Source: Brevundimonas diminuta 3F5N (lineage in GTDB: Bacteria > Pseudomonadota > Alphaproteobacteria > Caulobacterales > Caulobacteraceae). From it: 53,545 nt of DNA. The notes under the pieces are model-generated. The model was not told the DNA's origin. It did not search any database and saw nothing but the letters and a program-made list of their open reading frames with translations. The stretch is taken from NCBI RefSeq assembly GCF_900163625.1, contig NZ_FUIE01000011.1:1-53545 (forward strand), written 5' to 3'. Numbering within the stretch: position 1 is the first letter of the stretch; each line of letters begins with the position of its first letter. A program made the position numbers and the translations under genes. Positions 34,237-43,468 of this stretch are shown one piece after another.

Positions 34237-35634
34237 ATGATCCCCGTTCCCGGCTTCGAGGGGCGTCGTGTTGCGGTCTTCGGCCTGGGACGGTCGGGGA
34301 TTACGGCGGCGCGCGCGCTTCAGGCCGGGGGCGCGATCCCCGTGCTGTGGGACGACGGCGTCTCGGGTCGGATGCAGGCCGAGGCCGAGGGCTTCCTGGT
34401 CGAAGATCTGACGCGCGCCGAGTGGTCGGGGTTCGCCGCCCTGGTGCTGTCGCCCGGCGCGCCGCTGACCTATCCCAAGCCGCACTGGAGCGTGGAGCGC
34501 GCCCATGAGGCGGGCGTGCCGGTCATCGGCGATGTGGAGCTGTTCGCGCGGGCGCTGGCCGCCTTGCCGCAAGGGGAGCGGCCGCGCGTGGTCGCCATCA
34601 CCGGCACCAACGGCAAGTCGACGACCACGGCCCTGATCGGCTGGGTGCTGAAGCAGGCGGGCTTGAGCGTCCACATCGGCGGCAATATCGGCATCGGCGT
34701 GTTAGCGCTGCCCGAGCCGACGGCGGATGCGGTCTATGTGATCGAGGTGTCGTCCTATCAGCTGGATCTGACGACGGGCTTTGCGCCGGACGTGGCGATC
34801 CTGACCAATGTGTCGCCGGACCATCTGGACCGCCACGGCGGGATGGAGGGCTATATCGCCGCCAAGCGCCGGATCTTTCAGGCGCAGGGGGCTGAGGCGC
34901 TGGCGCTGATCGGCGTGGACGAGGAATGGGGGCGGACGGCTGCGGCGGATCTGCGGGCGCAGGGGCGGCGGGTCGAGGCGGTTCTGAGTCTTCCTTCTCC
35001 CCCGAGGGGAGAAGGATATGCGGCGGCGGCTGGCGTGTTGATGGCGGGCGGCGAAGTGTTGGCCGATCTGACCGTCGCTCGCTCTCTACCCGGCCGCCAC
35101 AACGCCCAGAACGCGGCCTTCGCCTACGCCACGGCACGGGCGTTGGGCGTGTCGCATGAGGCGGCGGTCGAGGGCCTGTTGAGCTTCCCCGGCCTGTCGC
35201 ACCGGATGGAGGCCGTCGGGCGGCTGGGCTCCGTGCGCTTCATCAACGACTCCAAGGCGACCAACGCCGACGCGGCGCGACAGGCGCTTGCCTCCTACTC
35301 CAGCGTCTTCTGGATCGCGGGCGGCAAGGCCAAGGACGGCGGGATCGACAGCTTGCGCGACCTCTTCGCGCGCGTGACCAAGGCCTATCTGATCGGGGAG
35401 GCGGCGGACGCCTTCGCCGTGACCCTGGCCGACACCCCGCATATCGTCGCCCATACGATGGAGCGGGCCGTCGAACTGGCCGCCGCCGACGCGGCCGCGG
35501 CCGGGGGCGAGCAGGTGGTTCTGCTGTCGCCCGCCTGCGCCAGTTTCGATCAGTTCCCCGATTTCGAGGTCCGGGGCGAGGCGTTTCGCGCCGCCGTCCT
35601 GAGCCTGGGCGCACGGCCGGAGCCTGCCGCATGA
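34237..35634 (+). CDS. murD: UDP-MurNAc-L-alanine:D-glutamate ligase MurD, with an in-frame repeat insertion
   Basis: The 465-residue product has the N-terminal Rossmann motif VFGLGRSG, the P-loop TGTNGKST near 124, TNVSPDHLDRHG near 190 and NDSKATNADA near 338. It adds D-Glu to UDP-MurNAc-Ala. Around residues 251-262 it reads LSLPSPPRGEGY, encoded by a palindromic extragenic repeat at 34993-35015 that kept the frame. This falls in the central-domain loop region of a variable length, so activity is probably retained. It overlaps ftsW by 4 bases. Confidence 0.94.
   Translation: MIPVPGFEGRRVAVFGLGRSGITAARALQAGGAIPVLWDDGVSGRMQAEAEGFLVEDLTRAEWSGFAALVLSPGAPLTYPKPHWSVERAHEAGVPVIGDVELFARALAALPQGERPRVVAITGTNGKSTTTALIGWVLKQAGLSVHIGGNIGIGVLALPEPTADAVYVIEVSSYQLDLTTGFAPDVAILTNVSPDHLDRHGGMEGYIAAKRRIFQAQGAEALALIGVDEEWGRTAAADLRAQGRRVEAVLSLPSPPRGEGYAAAAGVLMAGGEVLADLTVARSLPGRHNAQNAAFAYATARALGVSHEAAVEGLLSFPGLSHRMEAVGRLGSVRFINDSKATNADAARQALASYSSVFWIAGGKAKDGGIDSLRDLFARVTKAYLIGEAADAFAVTLADTPHIVAHTMERAVELAAADAAAAGGEQVVLLSPACASFDQFPDFEVRGEAFRAAVLSLGARPEPAA
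34993..35015. repeat. Extragenic-type palindrome inside murD
   Basis: CCTTCTCCCC-CGA-GGGGAGAAGG is a perfect 10-bp stem hairpin, nearly identical to the repeat cores at 30-52, 38045-38068 and 53372-53394. Here it is translated as LPSPPRGEG. Confidence 0.85.
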
Positions 35635-36812
35635 CCCACAACAGCTACAGCCATCCCTTTTCGCGCAATGACCAGAGCCTGATCGCGCGCTGGTTCTGGA
35701 CGGTGGATCGCGGCCTGCTGGGCGCGGCGCTGACGCTGGTGGCGTTGGGCGTGGCGCTGAGCTTCGCCTCCAGCCCGGCGGCGATCCTGGCCGATGAATC
35801 GATCAGCGATCCCTTCCACTATTCGTGGCGGATGATGGTTTTCTCGAGCATGGGGCTGATCGGGATGCTGAGCGCCTCGCTGCTGTCGCCGCGCGGAGTG
35901 CGGCGGATCGCGGTGCTGGCGTTGGTCTGCGCCATCGTGGTCATGGCGGCCCTGCCTTTCATCGGCGATACGGTGAAGGGGGCGGCGCGTTGGATCAACC
36001 TGGGGCCGTTCAGCCTGCAGCCGTCCGAGTTCGCCAAGCCCGGCCTGATCGTCTTCGCCGCCTGGATGTTCGCCGAGGCCCAGAAGGGCGAGGGCGTGCC
36101 CGGCGTCAGCATCGCCTTCGGCCTATGGGCGTTGACGGTGGGCTTGTTGCTGATCCAGCCGGACATCGGCCAGACCCTGCTGATCACCACGACCTTCATG
36201 GCCGTCTTCTTCATGGCCGGGGTGCCGCTGAAGTGGGTGGCGGCGCTGGCGGCGGTCGGCGCGGGCGGTGTGGTGTCGCTGTATTTCATGTTCAGCCACA
36301 TGCGCGACCGCCTGAGCCGCTTCCTGTCGCCCGAGACGACCGACACCCACCAGATCGACCGCGCATCCGAGGCGATCCGCGCCGGGGGCCTGGTCGGGCG
36401 CGGCATTGGCGAGGGGGTGATGAAGCGCCACGTCCCCGACCTGCACACCGACTTCATCTATTCCGTCGGGGCCGAGGAGTTCGGCCTGGTGCTGTCGCTG
36501 ATCATGATCGGGCTTTACGCCTTCATCGTCATTCGCGGGATGCGCAAGGCGATGAAGCTGAACGACTCCTTCGAACAGACGGCGGCGGCGGGCCTGTTCA
36601 TGCTGATCGGGCTGCAGGCCTGCATCAACATCGCGGTGAACCTGAACCTGATCCCGACCAAGGGGATGACCCTGCCCTTCATCAGCTATGGCGGGTCGTC
36701 CATGATGGCCATGGGGCTGACGATGGGCTTTGCTCTGGCCCTGACCCGGCGTCGTCCGGGCGCCTATGAACTGGGGTCGAACGTCAATCCGCGTCGCCGC
36801 CTGCTGCCGTAA
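35631..36812 (+). CDS. ftsW: Septal peptidoglycan glycosyltransferase FtsW
   Basis: The 393-residue SEDS-family membrane protein has about ten spans. Family motifs include GAARWINLGPFSLQPSEFAKP near 110 and the C-terminal GMTLPFISYGGSSMMAMG near 345. It polymerises lipid II at the septum together with FtsI. The start overlaps the murD stop (ATGA). Confidence 0.95.
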   Translation: MTHNSYSHPFSRNDQSLIARWFWTVDRGLLGAALTLVALGVALSFASSPAAILADESISDPFHYSWRMMVFSSMGLIGMLSASLLSPRGVRRIAVLALVCAIVVMAALPFIGDTVKGAARWINLGPFSLQPSEFAKPGLIVFAAWMFAEAQKGEGVPGVSIAFGLWALTVGLLLIQPDIGQTLLITTTFMAVFFMAGVPLKWVAALAAVGAGGVVSLYFMFSHMRDRLSRFLSPETTDTHQIDRASEAIRAGGLVGRGIGEGVMKRHVPDLHTDFIYSVGAEEFGLVLSLIMIGLYAFIVIRGMRKAMKLNDSFEQTAAAGLFMLIGLQACINIAVNLNLIPTKGMTLPFISYGGSSMMAMGLTMGFALALTRRRPGAYELGSNVNPRRRLLP

Positions 36813-36825
36813 GAGAGCACCATCC

Positions 36826-37911
36826 ATGACCAAGGTCTGCGTCGTCGCCGCCGGGGGCACCGGCGGCCATATGTTCCCCGCCGAGGCGCTGGCGCGCGAG
36901 ATGGCGGCGCGCGGCTGGCGCGTGGTGCTGGCTACCGACAAGCGCGGCGAGCAGTACGCCCACGCCTTTCCCGCCGAAGAGCGTCTGGCGCTGGACGCGG
37001 CGACGGGGCGCGGCCCCATCGGTCTGCTGAAGGCGGGACTGGCGATCCTGAAGGGCGTCGGCCAGGCCAAGGCCGCGTTCCAGCGCACGGGCGCGGACGT
37101 GGTGGTGGGCTTCGGCGGCTATCCGTCGGCGCCGGCCTTGCTGGCGGCGGTGACGACGCGTCGTCCGACCGTCATCCATGAGCAGAACGCCGTACTGGGC
37201 CGCACCAACCGCTATCTGGCGCCCAGCGCGGGCGTGATCGCGGCGGCGTTTCCGACGCTGGGCCGGGCGCCGGACAAGGTGAAGGGCCGCGTTCAACTGG
37301 TCGGCAATCCGGTGCGGCCGGATATCCGCGCCCTGTTCGATCGGGCCTACGCCGCGCCGGTCGACGGCGGGCCGATCCATGTGCTGGTGACGGGCGGCAG
37401 TCAGGGCGCCCGCATCCTGTCCGAGACCACGCCGCGCGCGCTGGCGGCCCTGCCCGAGGCCATCCGCAACCGGCTGAAGGTGCAGCAGCAGTCGCGGCCC
37501 GAGACGCTGGAGAGCGCGCGCCAGATCTACCTCGACGCCGGGATCGAGGCCGAGGTCGCCCCCTTCTTCCGCGACATGGCCGACCGGTTGTCGAAGGCGC
37601 ATCTGGTGATCGGGCGGGCGGGGGCCTCGACCTGTTCGGAGCTGGCGGTGGCGGCCCTGCCGTCGGTGCTGATCCCGCTGAAGATCGCCACCGACGACCA
37701 CCAGACCCTGAATGCGCGCGCCTTGTCCGACGCAGGGGCGGCGAAGGTGATCGCCGAGGACGATCTGACGGTCGAGAGCCTGACGACGGCGCTGAGCGCG
37801 ATCCTGTCCGATCCGGCGGGGCTGGCGGTCATGTCGGCGGGCGCGCGGTCCGTGGCGATCCCGGATGCGGCGCAAAGGTTGGCGGACCTGGTGGAGGCTG
37901 CGGCCAGATAA
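36826..37911 (+). CDS. murG: UDP-GlcNAc:lipid I N-acetylglucosaminyltransferase MurG
   Basis: The 361-residue GT-B glycosyltransferase has the GGTGGHMFPAEALA loop at its N-terminus, VVGFGGYPSAPALLAA near 91, EQNAVLGRTNR near 118, GGSQGA near 191 and ARAGASTCSEL-like GRAGASTCSELAVAALPSVLIP near 264. It makes lipid II at the inner membrane face. The ATG at 36826 follows the ftsW stop by 13 bases; a longer reading would overlap ftsW. It is the last mur gene here. murC, murB, ddl, ftsQ, ftsA and ftsZ do not follow. Confidence 0.95.
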   Translation: MTKVCVVAAGGTGGHMFPAEALAREMAARGWRVVLATDKRGEQYAHAFPAEERLALDAATGRGPIGLLKAGLAILKGVGQAKAAFQRTGADVVVGFGGYPSAPALLAAVTTRRPTVIHEQNAVLGRTNRYLAPSAGVIAAAFPTLGRAPDKVKGRVQLVGNPVRPDIRALFDRAYAAPVDGGPIHVLVTGGSQGARILSETTPRALAALPEAIRNRLKVQQQSRPETLESARQIYLDAGIEAEVAPFFRDMADRLSKAHLVIGRAGASTCSELAVAALPSVLIPLKIATDDHQTLNARALSDAGAAKVIAEDDLTVESLTTALSAILSDPAGLAVMSAGARSVAIPDAAQRLADLVEAAAR

Positions 37912-37914
37912 GAC

Positions 37915-38068
37915 CCTTCTCCTCTTGGGAGAGAAGGTGGGCGACGAAGCCGCTCGGATGAGGGGGACGCGTCCTTCATTCGCACGGGCTGATGTGGGTG
38001 TGCGTTATTTGGCGTCCCCCTCATCCGTCTCGCTGCGCGAGCCACCTTCTCCCCCGGCGGGGAGAAGG
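37915..38068. repeat. Paired inverted extragenic repeats between murG and mscS
   Basis: Cores CCTTCTCCTCTTGGGAGAGAAGG (37915-37937) and CCTTCTCCCCCGGCGGGGAGAAGG (38045-38068) are each hairpins, and the whole unit is an imperfect inverted repeat with GGATGAGGGGG and its complement inside. This is the same unit architecture as 30-196 and 53372-53516. Cores over 20 bases are given here as positions with their sequence approximating the window's family pattern. Confidence 0.85.
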
Positions 38069-38082
38069 GCTATGGTCAAGGC

Positions 38083-39213
38083 ATGCCTCAGTTCGTCACC
38101 AATCTGACCAACACCATCTTCGCGCTCTGGCGTCAGTTCCACTGGCTGCCGGAATGGGCGGTGGTGTCGATCATCACCGTCGTTTTCGTCTTCATCGGCT
38201 GGGCGGCCAATCAGGTGGTGTTCGCCCTGCTGAAGCTGGCGGTGCGCAATCGCGACGACTTCTGGAAGGGGATGCTGAAGCGCGCCCGGCTGAAGGTGCG
38301 GATCGCGGTGATGATCATCGCCCTGGCCCTGGCCGTCACCGTGTCGCCGCTGGACCCGGAGCCGTCGCTGTTCATCCGGCGCAGCCTGCTGTTCGGCTTC
38401 ATCCTGGTGTGCGGCTGGATGCTGGCGGGCGCGGTGGACATGGGCGCCATCGTCCACCTGAAGAAGTTCAACATGGAGGCGGAGGACAACCTCTACGCCC
38501 GCAAGCACGTCACCCAGACGCGCATCCTGCAACGGGTCGCCGCCATCCTGATCGCCCTGATCACCCTGGGGTTGGCGCTGCTGACCATTCCGGGCGTGCG
38601 CCAGTGGGGGCTGTCGCTGCTGGCTTCGGCGGGGGTGGTCGGCATCGTCGCCGGTCTGGCGCTGCAGCCCTTCCTGACCAATCTGATCGCGGGCATCCAG
38701 ATCGCCACCGCCCAGCCGATCCGCCTGGACGACGCCGTCATCGTCGAGGGCGAGTGGGGCCGGGTCGAGGAGATCACCTCGACCTATGTAGTGGTCAAGC
38801 TGTGGGACTGGCGGCGCATGGTCCTGCCGCTGACTTACTTCATCCAGAAGCCGTTCCAGAACTGGACGCGCGAGGATTCGCGGCTGATCGGCGTGTCCTT
38901 CCTCTATGTCGACTATGAAGCGCCGATCGATCGGCTGAGGATCAAGCTGGAGCAGATCGCCCACGCCTCGCCGCACTGGGACGGCGACGTGGTGGCGCTG
39001 CAGGTCACGGATGTCACCGAGCGGACGGCCCAGGTGCGCTGCCTGACCAGCGCGCGCAACGCCTCGGTCGCCTTCGACCTGCGGGCCGAGGTGCGCGAGA
39101 AGATGCTGGCCTTCATGCGCGACGAATGCCCCGAGGCCCTGCCGCGCGACCGGATGGATTTCGACCGTGAGCGCCGTCGCCCGGCGCCGCGCCCGACCGG
39201 CTACGAAGAATAG
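38083..39213 (+). CDS. MscS-family mechanosensitive ion channel
   Basis: The 376-residue product has about four to five membrane spans (about 25-50, 70-88, 100-120, 148-168, 175-215) with the MscS pore-lining and beta-domain region SAGVVGIVAGLALQPFLTNLIAGIQIATAQPIRLDD, then VEEITSTYVVVKLWDWRRMVLP. It would release osmotic tension across the inner membrane. The C-terminal beta domain continues to about 340, followed by a charged tail. Its ribosome site is weak and lies near the edge of the extragenic repeat. It converges with the DUF2336 gene, stops one base apart. Confidence 0.9.
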   Translation: MPQFVTNLTNTIFALWRQFHWLPEWAVVSIITVVFVFIGWAANQVVFALLKLAVRNRDDFWKGMLKRARLKVRIAVMIIALALAVTVSPLDPEPSLFIRRSLLFGFILVCGWMLAGAVDMGAIVHLKKFNMEAEDNLYARKHVTQTRILQRVAAILIALITLGLALLTIPGVRQWGLSLLASAGVVGIVAGLALQPFLTNLIAGIQIATAQPIRLDDAVIVEGEWGRVEEITSTYVVVKLWDWRRMVLPLTYFIQKPFQNWTREDSRLIGVSFLYVDYEAPIDRLRIKLEQIAHASPHWDGDVVALQVTDVTERTAQVRCLTSARNASVAFDLRAEVREKMLAFMRDECPEALPRDRMDFDRERRRPAPRPTGYEE

Positions 39214-39214
39214 G

Positions 39215-40342
39215 TCAGGCCGCCTGCATGGCCTTGCGCGCGCGCCAGAAGCGCAGGGTGCGCAGGGCCGCCTCGCGCGTCAGTTCGTTGTACATCCCGG
39301 CATAGGCGCGGGCCTTGCCCATGGCGTTGTCGTCGGTGTTCAGAAGCACCACGGCGTAGGTCAGGAACAGGGCGCGATCCAGGTCCGCCGCCTTGCAGAT
39401 CACGGCCAGGGCGTCCAGCTCGCGCCGCTCGATGATCTGGCGGGCGGTGTGGAAGTCGACGTCGGCCAGTTGCGACAGGGCGATCAGGAAGGCCGTCTGG
39501 CCGCCCGAGCGCAGGAAGCGGGCCAGCACCTGGGGCGTCAGTTGGTTGGCGGCGCGCAGCTCTTCGACATAGGCCAGGCTCTCGGCGTAGTCGGCCGGCA
39601 GGGCGCCGTCCTCGGCGGCGACGCGCGTGCGGCCGGCGGTCAGGGCGCTTTCCAGCAGGGCCGGGTCCATGCGGGCGTTCTGCTCCAGGATGCGCTGGCG
39701 CAGGCGAGCCTCGACCGTGAAATACATGTCGTTCAGCAGGTCGGGCGGCAGGCTGGAACGCTCGACCGTGACGGCGTGCAGGGCCGGGTTGGCGCGGGCG
39801 CGCTCGACGGCGGTCTCGGAGGCGGCGCGCGACAGGCTGGCGCCTTCGTTGCCGAGCAGCACGCCGAGGGTCTCGTCGTCGCCGCGCTCGACGATGGCGT
39901 CGGACACGGCCTCGGACACGGCGGCGCGGCGGCTGACGGCGCGCAGGTGGCCCTGACCGCGCGAGCGCACGACGCCGATCAGATCGGCTTCGGTCAGCAC
40001 CGGCGAGGCGGTGAGGACGGGGGCGGCGACGGTCTCGGCCTCATCATTGGCCAGGCGGCGGATCAGTTGGTGCGGGGCGTCCGGCGACTGGGCGAACCGT
40101 TCGGCCAGTTCGGCGCGCACGGCCGTCTCCATGGCGTCGGTCAGGTCGGACAGGACGGCGCCGTAGAGGGCGGTCTCGGCCTCGGTGCGCTCGACGGCGC
40201 CGAAGAAGCAGTCGGTCAGCTCACGCAGCAGGGCGCGACGCTTGGGGCTGGACGCCTCCTGCGCCAGGGCGATCAGGTCGGGCAGGCGCGAGCCGGTCTC
40301 GGCCGGCGGAGCGACGGAGGGAGAGGAGGAGCCGTCGCTCAT
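39215..40342 (-). CDS. DUF2336 domain protein
   Basis: The 375-residue, mostly helical cytoplasmic protein carries the alphaproteobacterial DUF2336 pattern: RRALLRELTDCFF near 36, AELAERFAQSPDAPHQLIRRLANDE near 76, and LPPDLLNDMYFTVEARLRQRILEQ near 200. The function of the family is not established. The ATG overlaps by 4 bases (ATGA) the stop of the upstream proline-rich gene when that gene is read in its corrected frame, so the two are probably coupled. Confidence 0.85.
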   Translation of the reverse strand: MSDGSSSPSVAPPAETGSRLPDLIALAQEASSPKRRALLRELTDCFFGAVERTEAETALYGAVLSDLTDAMETAVRAELAERFAQSPDAPHQLIRRLANDEAETVAAPVLTASPVLTEADLIGVVRSRGQGHLRAVSRRAAVSEAVSDAIVERGDDETLGVLLGNEGASLSRAASETAVERARANPALHAVTVERSSLPPDLLNDMYFTVEARLRQRILEQNARMDPALLESALTAGRTRVAAEDGALPADYAESLAYVEELRAANQLTPQVLARFLRSGGQTAFLIALSQLADVDFHTARQIIERRELDALAVICKAADLDRALFLTYAVVLLNTDDNAMGKARAYAGMYNELTREAALRTLRFWRARKAMQAA

Positions 40343-41690
40343 GGCAGCATCGGGTCATCGGCCAGCGGGGCGGCGCGCAGCCGGCCCTGGGCGTCGCGCA
40401 TCACGGCGGGCGGCTCGGGCGGTTGGGCCAGGTCGTCCGAGGACGGCGTCTCGGTCAGCTCGACCGGCATGGCGTCCAGATAGTTGGGCGCGGGCAGGGG
40501 CGTGGCGTCCGGTTGGCGCCCCGCCTGACGGTGGACGGAATAGTAGCGGGCGCTACCCTGCTGAGCCGGGGCGTCGAGACGGGCGGTTGGGGCGTGTTCC
40601 GCTGCAACTGGAAGATCGGCGCGTCGCGGCGGGGGGCCATGGGATCGAAGGCCGGGTCGGCAGGAGCCGGAACTGGAGCCGGGGCGGGCGCAGGCGTCGG
40701 TTGCGGCGCAGGTTGGACGGGCGGCGGGGCCGAGGGCTGGACCGCGGGCGCTGGCGTGCGCTCAGGAATGCGCTCGGGAACAGGAGCCGGGGCCGGAGCC
40801 GGGACTGGAGCGGGCGGTCGGACCGGCTCAGGCGCCGGTTGGGGCGCGGGCGCGACGACGCGCGGGGCGGGCTGGACCGGCGCTGGCTGCCTCGGCGCGG
40901 GCTGTTGCGGCATCGGGCGCTGCGGCTCGGGCATCGGCATCGGCGCCGGCTCGGGCAGAGGCGTGCGCTGAACGGGCGGCGCGGGTTGAGGCTGCGGCTG
41001 GGGCTGCGCGCGCGTCCAGGGGACGTGGCTGGGCGCCGGAGCGCGCTCCATCGGCTGAGGTTGGCGCTCGGGAACGTAAGGCGCCGGGGCGTAGTCCGAC
41101 GGCGGCGGCGCGACGGGTTGCGGCGGGGCCGAAAGAGGCTGACGCGTCCAGGGCGCGGGCTGATAGGTCGGCTGATACGGCGCCGGGGGCGTGTACGCGG
41201 GCGCGGGCTGCTCGGCCGGGGGCGAGACGTAGGGGCCCCAGGTCGCGTCGGGGTGGCTGGTCACCGGACGGAAGTCGGGGGCGGGCGTCAGGGCGTTGGC
41301 CGAAGACGGCGGGGCCGGGATCGGCGACGGCGCGCCCCAGGCCTGGGCGGGCGTCAGTTGGCGGTTGTAGCCCGGCGCTCCGGCGCGCCAGGGATAGCCG
41401 CCGTGGGGAATGACGGCCGGGCGGACGACGGTCTGAGCCGCGGGCGTCGCGAAATAGGCCGTGTCCTGCGGCGGGGCGAAACCGTCGGCGGGGGCGGCCG
41501 GATAGGCGGGCGCAGCCTGGCTGGACGGATGGATCTGGGCGCGGCCCGGCCAGGACAGCTGGCGTTCGTAGGCGGCGGGCGGATAGGGCGCCTGCGCCTG
41601 CGGCGGCGCCCACGGCGCGGCCTGCGCCAAGGCGGCCGTCGAGGCGCCGAGCGCGGGCAGAAGGACGGCTATGGTCGGGATGCGCGGCAC
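40339..41690 (-). pseudogene. Proline-rich secreted protein, frameshifted near its C-terminus
   Basis: The reading from a GTG at 41690 (GAGG upstream; TTG at 41705 also possible) has a signal peptide (IPTIAVLLPALGASTAALAQA) and some 300 residues rich in Pro, Ala and Gln. It runs out of natural-looking sequence after about 40640 and stops at 40455. A neighbouring frame continues sensibly: ARLDAPAQQGSARYYSVHRQ, then PAPNYLDAMPVELTETP, ending at 40339 with an ATGA overlap with the DUF2336 gene. A one-base loss in the G6 run at 40631-40636 (C6 on the coding strand) would explain it. This may be a sequencing error, a real mutation or slippage. The protein is probably periplasmic; its function is unknown. 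Confidence 0.7.
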
Positions 41691-41770
41691 CGGCGCCTCG
41701 TGCAAGGTGAAGACGTTCAGCCGGGCAGCCTAGGCGGTGCGGCTTAATCCGCGCCTAACGCCGGACAGGC

Positions 41771-42799
41771 TTAACCGCGCGAGGGCAGATACTGGCTGGT
41801 GAAGGCTTCGCGCCAGTCGGGAACGGCGGAATAGGCGTCCTGGGTCTGTTCGGCGAAGGCCTGCCAGCGTTCGGGCGTCATGGCTCCCAGGCCGTAGAGG
41901 GCCGCGTCGCCGCCGTCGACCATGGCCTGGGCGCGCAGCGAGGCGCGGGCGGCGTCCAGCACGCGCTGGGGCAGGTCGGGATGGGCGCGGCGGATCAGGG
42001 CGTCGCCCTTGGCCCCGTCGCCGTGGACATAGTCGCGCCAGCCCTCGACCGAGGCGGCGATGAAGTCGCGCAGGGCCTGAGCGTTGTCGCGGGCGAAGGC
42101 GTTGGGCGCCAGCACCAGGCCGGAATAGGAGGGATAGCCGTCCTCGGCCGGGGTCAGGACCAGGGGCTGGAAGCCGACCTCGCGCGCGATCAGGCTGGGC
42201 GCGCCGTCGGTCAGACGGGCGATCAGCACGCTTTCGCGATCCTCGCGGAAGGCCTTCAGATTGTCCTCGGGGGCGCCCGGCTGGGCCTGATCGGGCGTCA
42301 GGTCGAAGCGCGCGCGCAGCCAGGTCCAGAAGCCGGTCTGGTCGCCCGGCTCCATCAGGATGCGACGGCCGCGCAGGACCGTCAGATCCTCCAGTTCCTG
42401 ACCCGGATGAGCCAGCAGGACGACGGGATCCTTCTGCAGGAAGGCGGCCACGGCCTTGATCGGCGCGCGCTCGGCGATCAGCCGCAGGGGCAGGAAGCTG
42501 TCGCGGCCGATGGCCAGTTCGACCGCGCTGGCGGCCAGCAGGGCGGGGATGTCGGCGCCCGACGGTCCGGCCAGAATCTCGACGTTGAGGCCGCGCCGCT
42601 CATAGGCTCCGGTCGCGACGGCCTGGTAGAAGCCGCCGTGCAGGGCGCCCGTCGGACCGCCCGCCGCCACCCGCAGGCGCACCCGGCCGGACTCGTCGGT
42701 CTGGACCGGGGTGCGGCCGCACGCGGACAGGGCGCCCAGGGCGGTCAGGCCGAGGGCGCCGGCCATCAGGCCGCGTCGGTGCAGGCGGGCGCGAGTCAT
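41771..42799 (-). CDS. NMT1/THI5-like ABC transporter substrate-binding lipoprotein
   Basis: The 342-residue product has a twin-arginine-like start (LHRRGLMAG) and a lipobox LSAC with lipidated Cys27. The mature part is a SsuA/THI5-like periplasmic binding protein: GFYQAVATGAYERRGLNVEIL near 56 and FREDRESVLIARLTDGAPSL near 180. Such proteins bind thiamine precursors, nitrate or sulfonates; the ligand here is not clear, and no permease or ATPase gene is adjacent. The ATG at 42799 was chosen because the upstream extension is atypical. Confidence 0.83.
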   Translation of the reverse strand: MTRARLHRRGLMAGALGLTALGALSACGRTPVQTDESGRVRLRVAAGGPTGALHGGFYQAVATGAYERRGLNVEILAGPSGADIPALLAASAVELAIGRDSFLPLRLIAERAPIKAVAAFLQKDPVVLLAHPGQELEDLTVLRGRRILMEPGDQTGFWTWLRARFDLTPDQAQPGAPEDNLKAFREDRESVLIARLTDGAPSLIAREVGFQPLVLTPAEDGYPSYSGLVLAPNAFARDNAQALRDFIAASVEGWRDYVHGDGAKGDALIRRAHPDLPQRVLDAARASLRAQAMVDGGDAALYGLGAMTPERWQAFAEQTQDAYSAVPDWREAFTSQYLPSRG

Positions 42800-43468
42800 C
42801 ACGTCTAGGGTGTAGGGGGGCGGGCGGCGCTTGGAAAGGCGGCGAGGCGTCGCCGGGCGGGATTTCGACCCGGAAACCATGCGCCGGAATTGAGCGAGGG
42901 GACGTAACCCTTTGAGCCAGACCGTCGCCGGTCGGATCGCGGATCGCGTCCCCTCGCCAAGTCCGGGTTGGACTTGGCCGCTATCGGGTCAGAAGTCGAT
43001 CTCAGCGTCGGCGGGCGGACCCGGCGTCGTTCGACCTTCATTCCATCGGCCCCTGGTCTTCGGCGTTCCACAAGGCGAACCTCGCGCCGTCCGTCGATCC
43101 CTGCCTGGTTCTCCGTGATCCCGGCGCCGAGGCGCTAAAGGACCGGGAGCCTTGGCCCTGCTTCGGTGTTTCCGCGTCCTCCGAGGAGGCTTGGAACCCT
43201 GGGTCAGAGAGCCGGACCGGTCCGCTTGATCTCCGGGTCTCCCCGGATTTCCGCGCCGCCGTGTCCCTTCGGCCTGTTGACGTTCCCGCGAAATCCGTTA
43301 TTGGGCAAGCGCCCAAATCGGAGCGTCTGTGCGGAAAACTCCCGGACCCGGTGGGCAAGTCTGTGGATATTTGTGGGCGGACGAAATTCGCGAAGGCGGA
43401 TCAGCGCCTTGTGTTGTCCACAGGAAAGCGACCGCCACCCGCTCGCAGGAGCGGATGGCGGCGGATCA
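42800..43468. other. 670-bp intergenic region with hairpins and DnaA-box-like sites
   Basis: No gene is supported. Frames on both strands are short and Arg/Ser-rich. Visible structure includes a perfect 9-bp hairpin GCCAAGTCC/GGACTTGGC (42956-42978), the hairpin TTGGGC-AAGC-GCCCAA (43301-43316), and two nonamers one base off the DnaA box TTATCCACA: TTGTCCACA (43414-43422, +) and its inverse-type TGTGGATAT (43362-43370). Composition drops in GC between 43280 and 43420. It could hold a promoter for the lipoprotein gene or an unrecognised RNA. Confidence 0.5.

Noticed and set aside
39167..40483. 438-residue + strand frame over the DUF2336 gene
   Set aside because: Low-complexity antisense shadow; DUF2336 motifs are on the minus strand.
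40185..41747. 520-residue Arg/Gly-rich open frame on the + strand
   Set aside because: It is the mirror of the proline-rich gene (CCG/GCG read backwards) and of the DUF2336 start.
42880..43360. Possible tmRNA, 6S or signal recognition particle RNA
   Set aside because: No tag-peptide coding stretch, no signal recognition particle core motif and no long 6S-like rod could be recognised.
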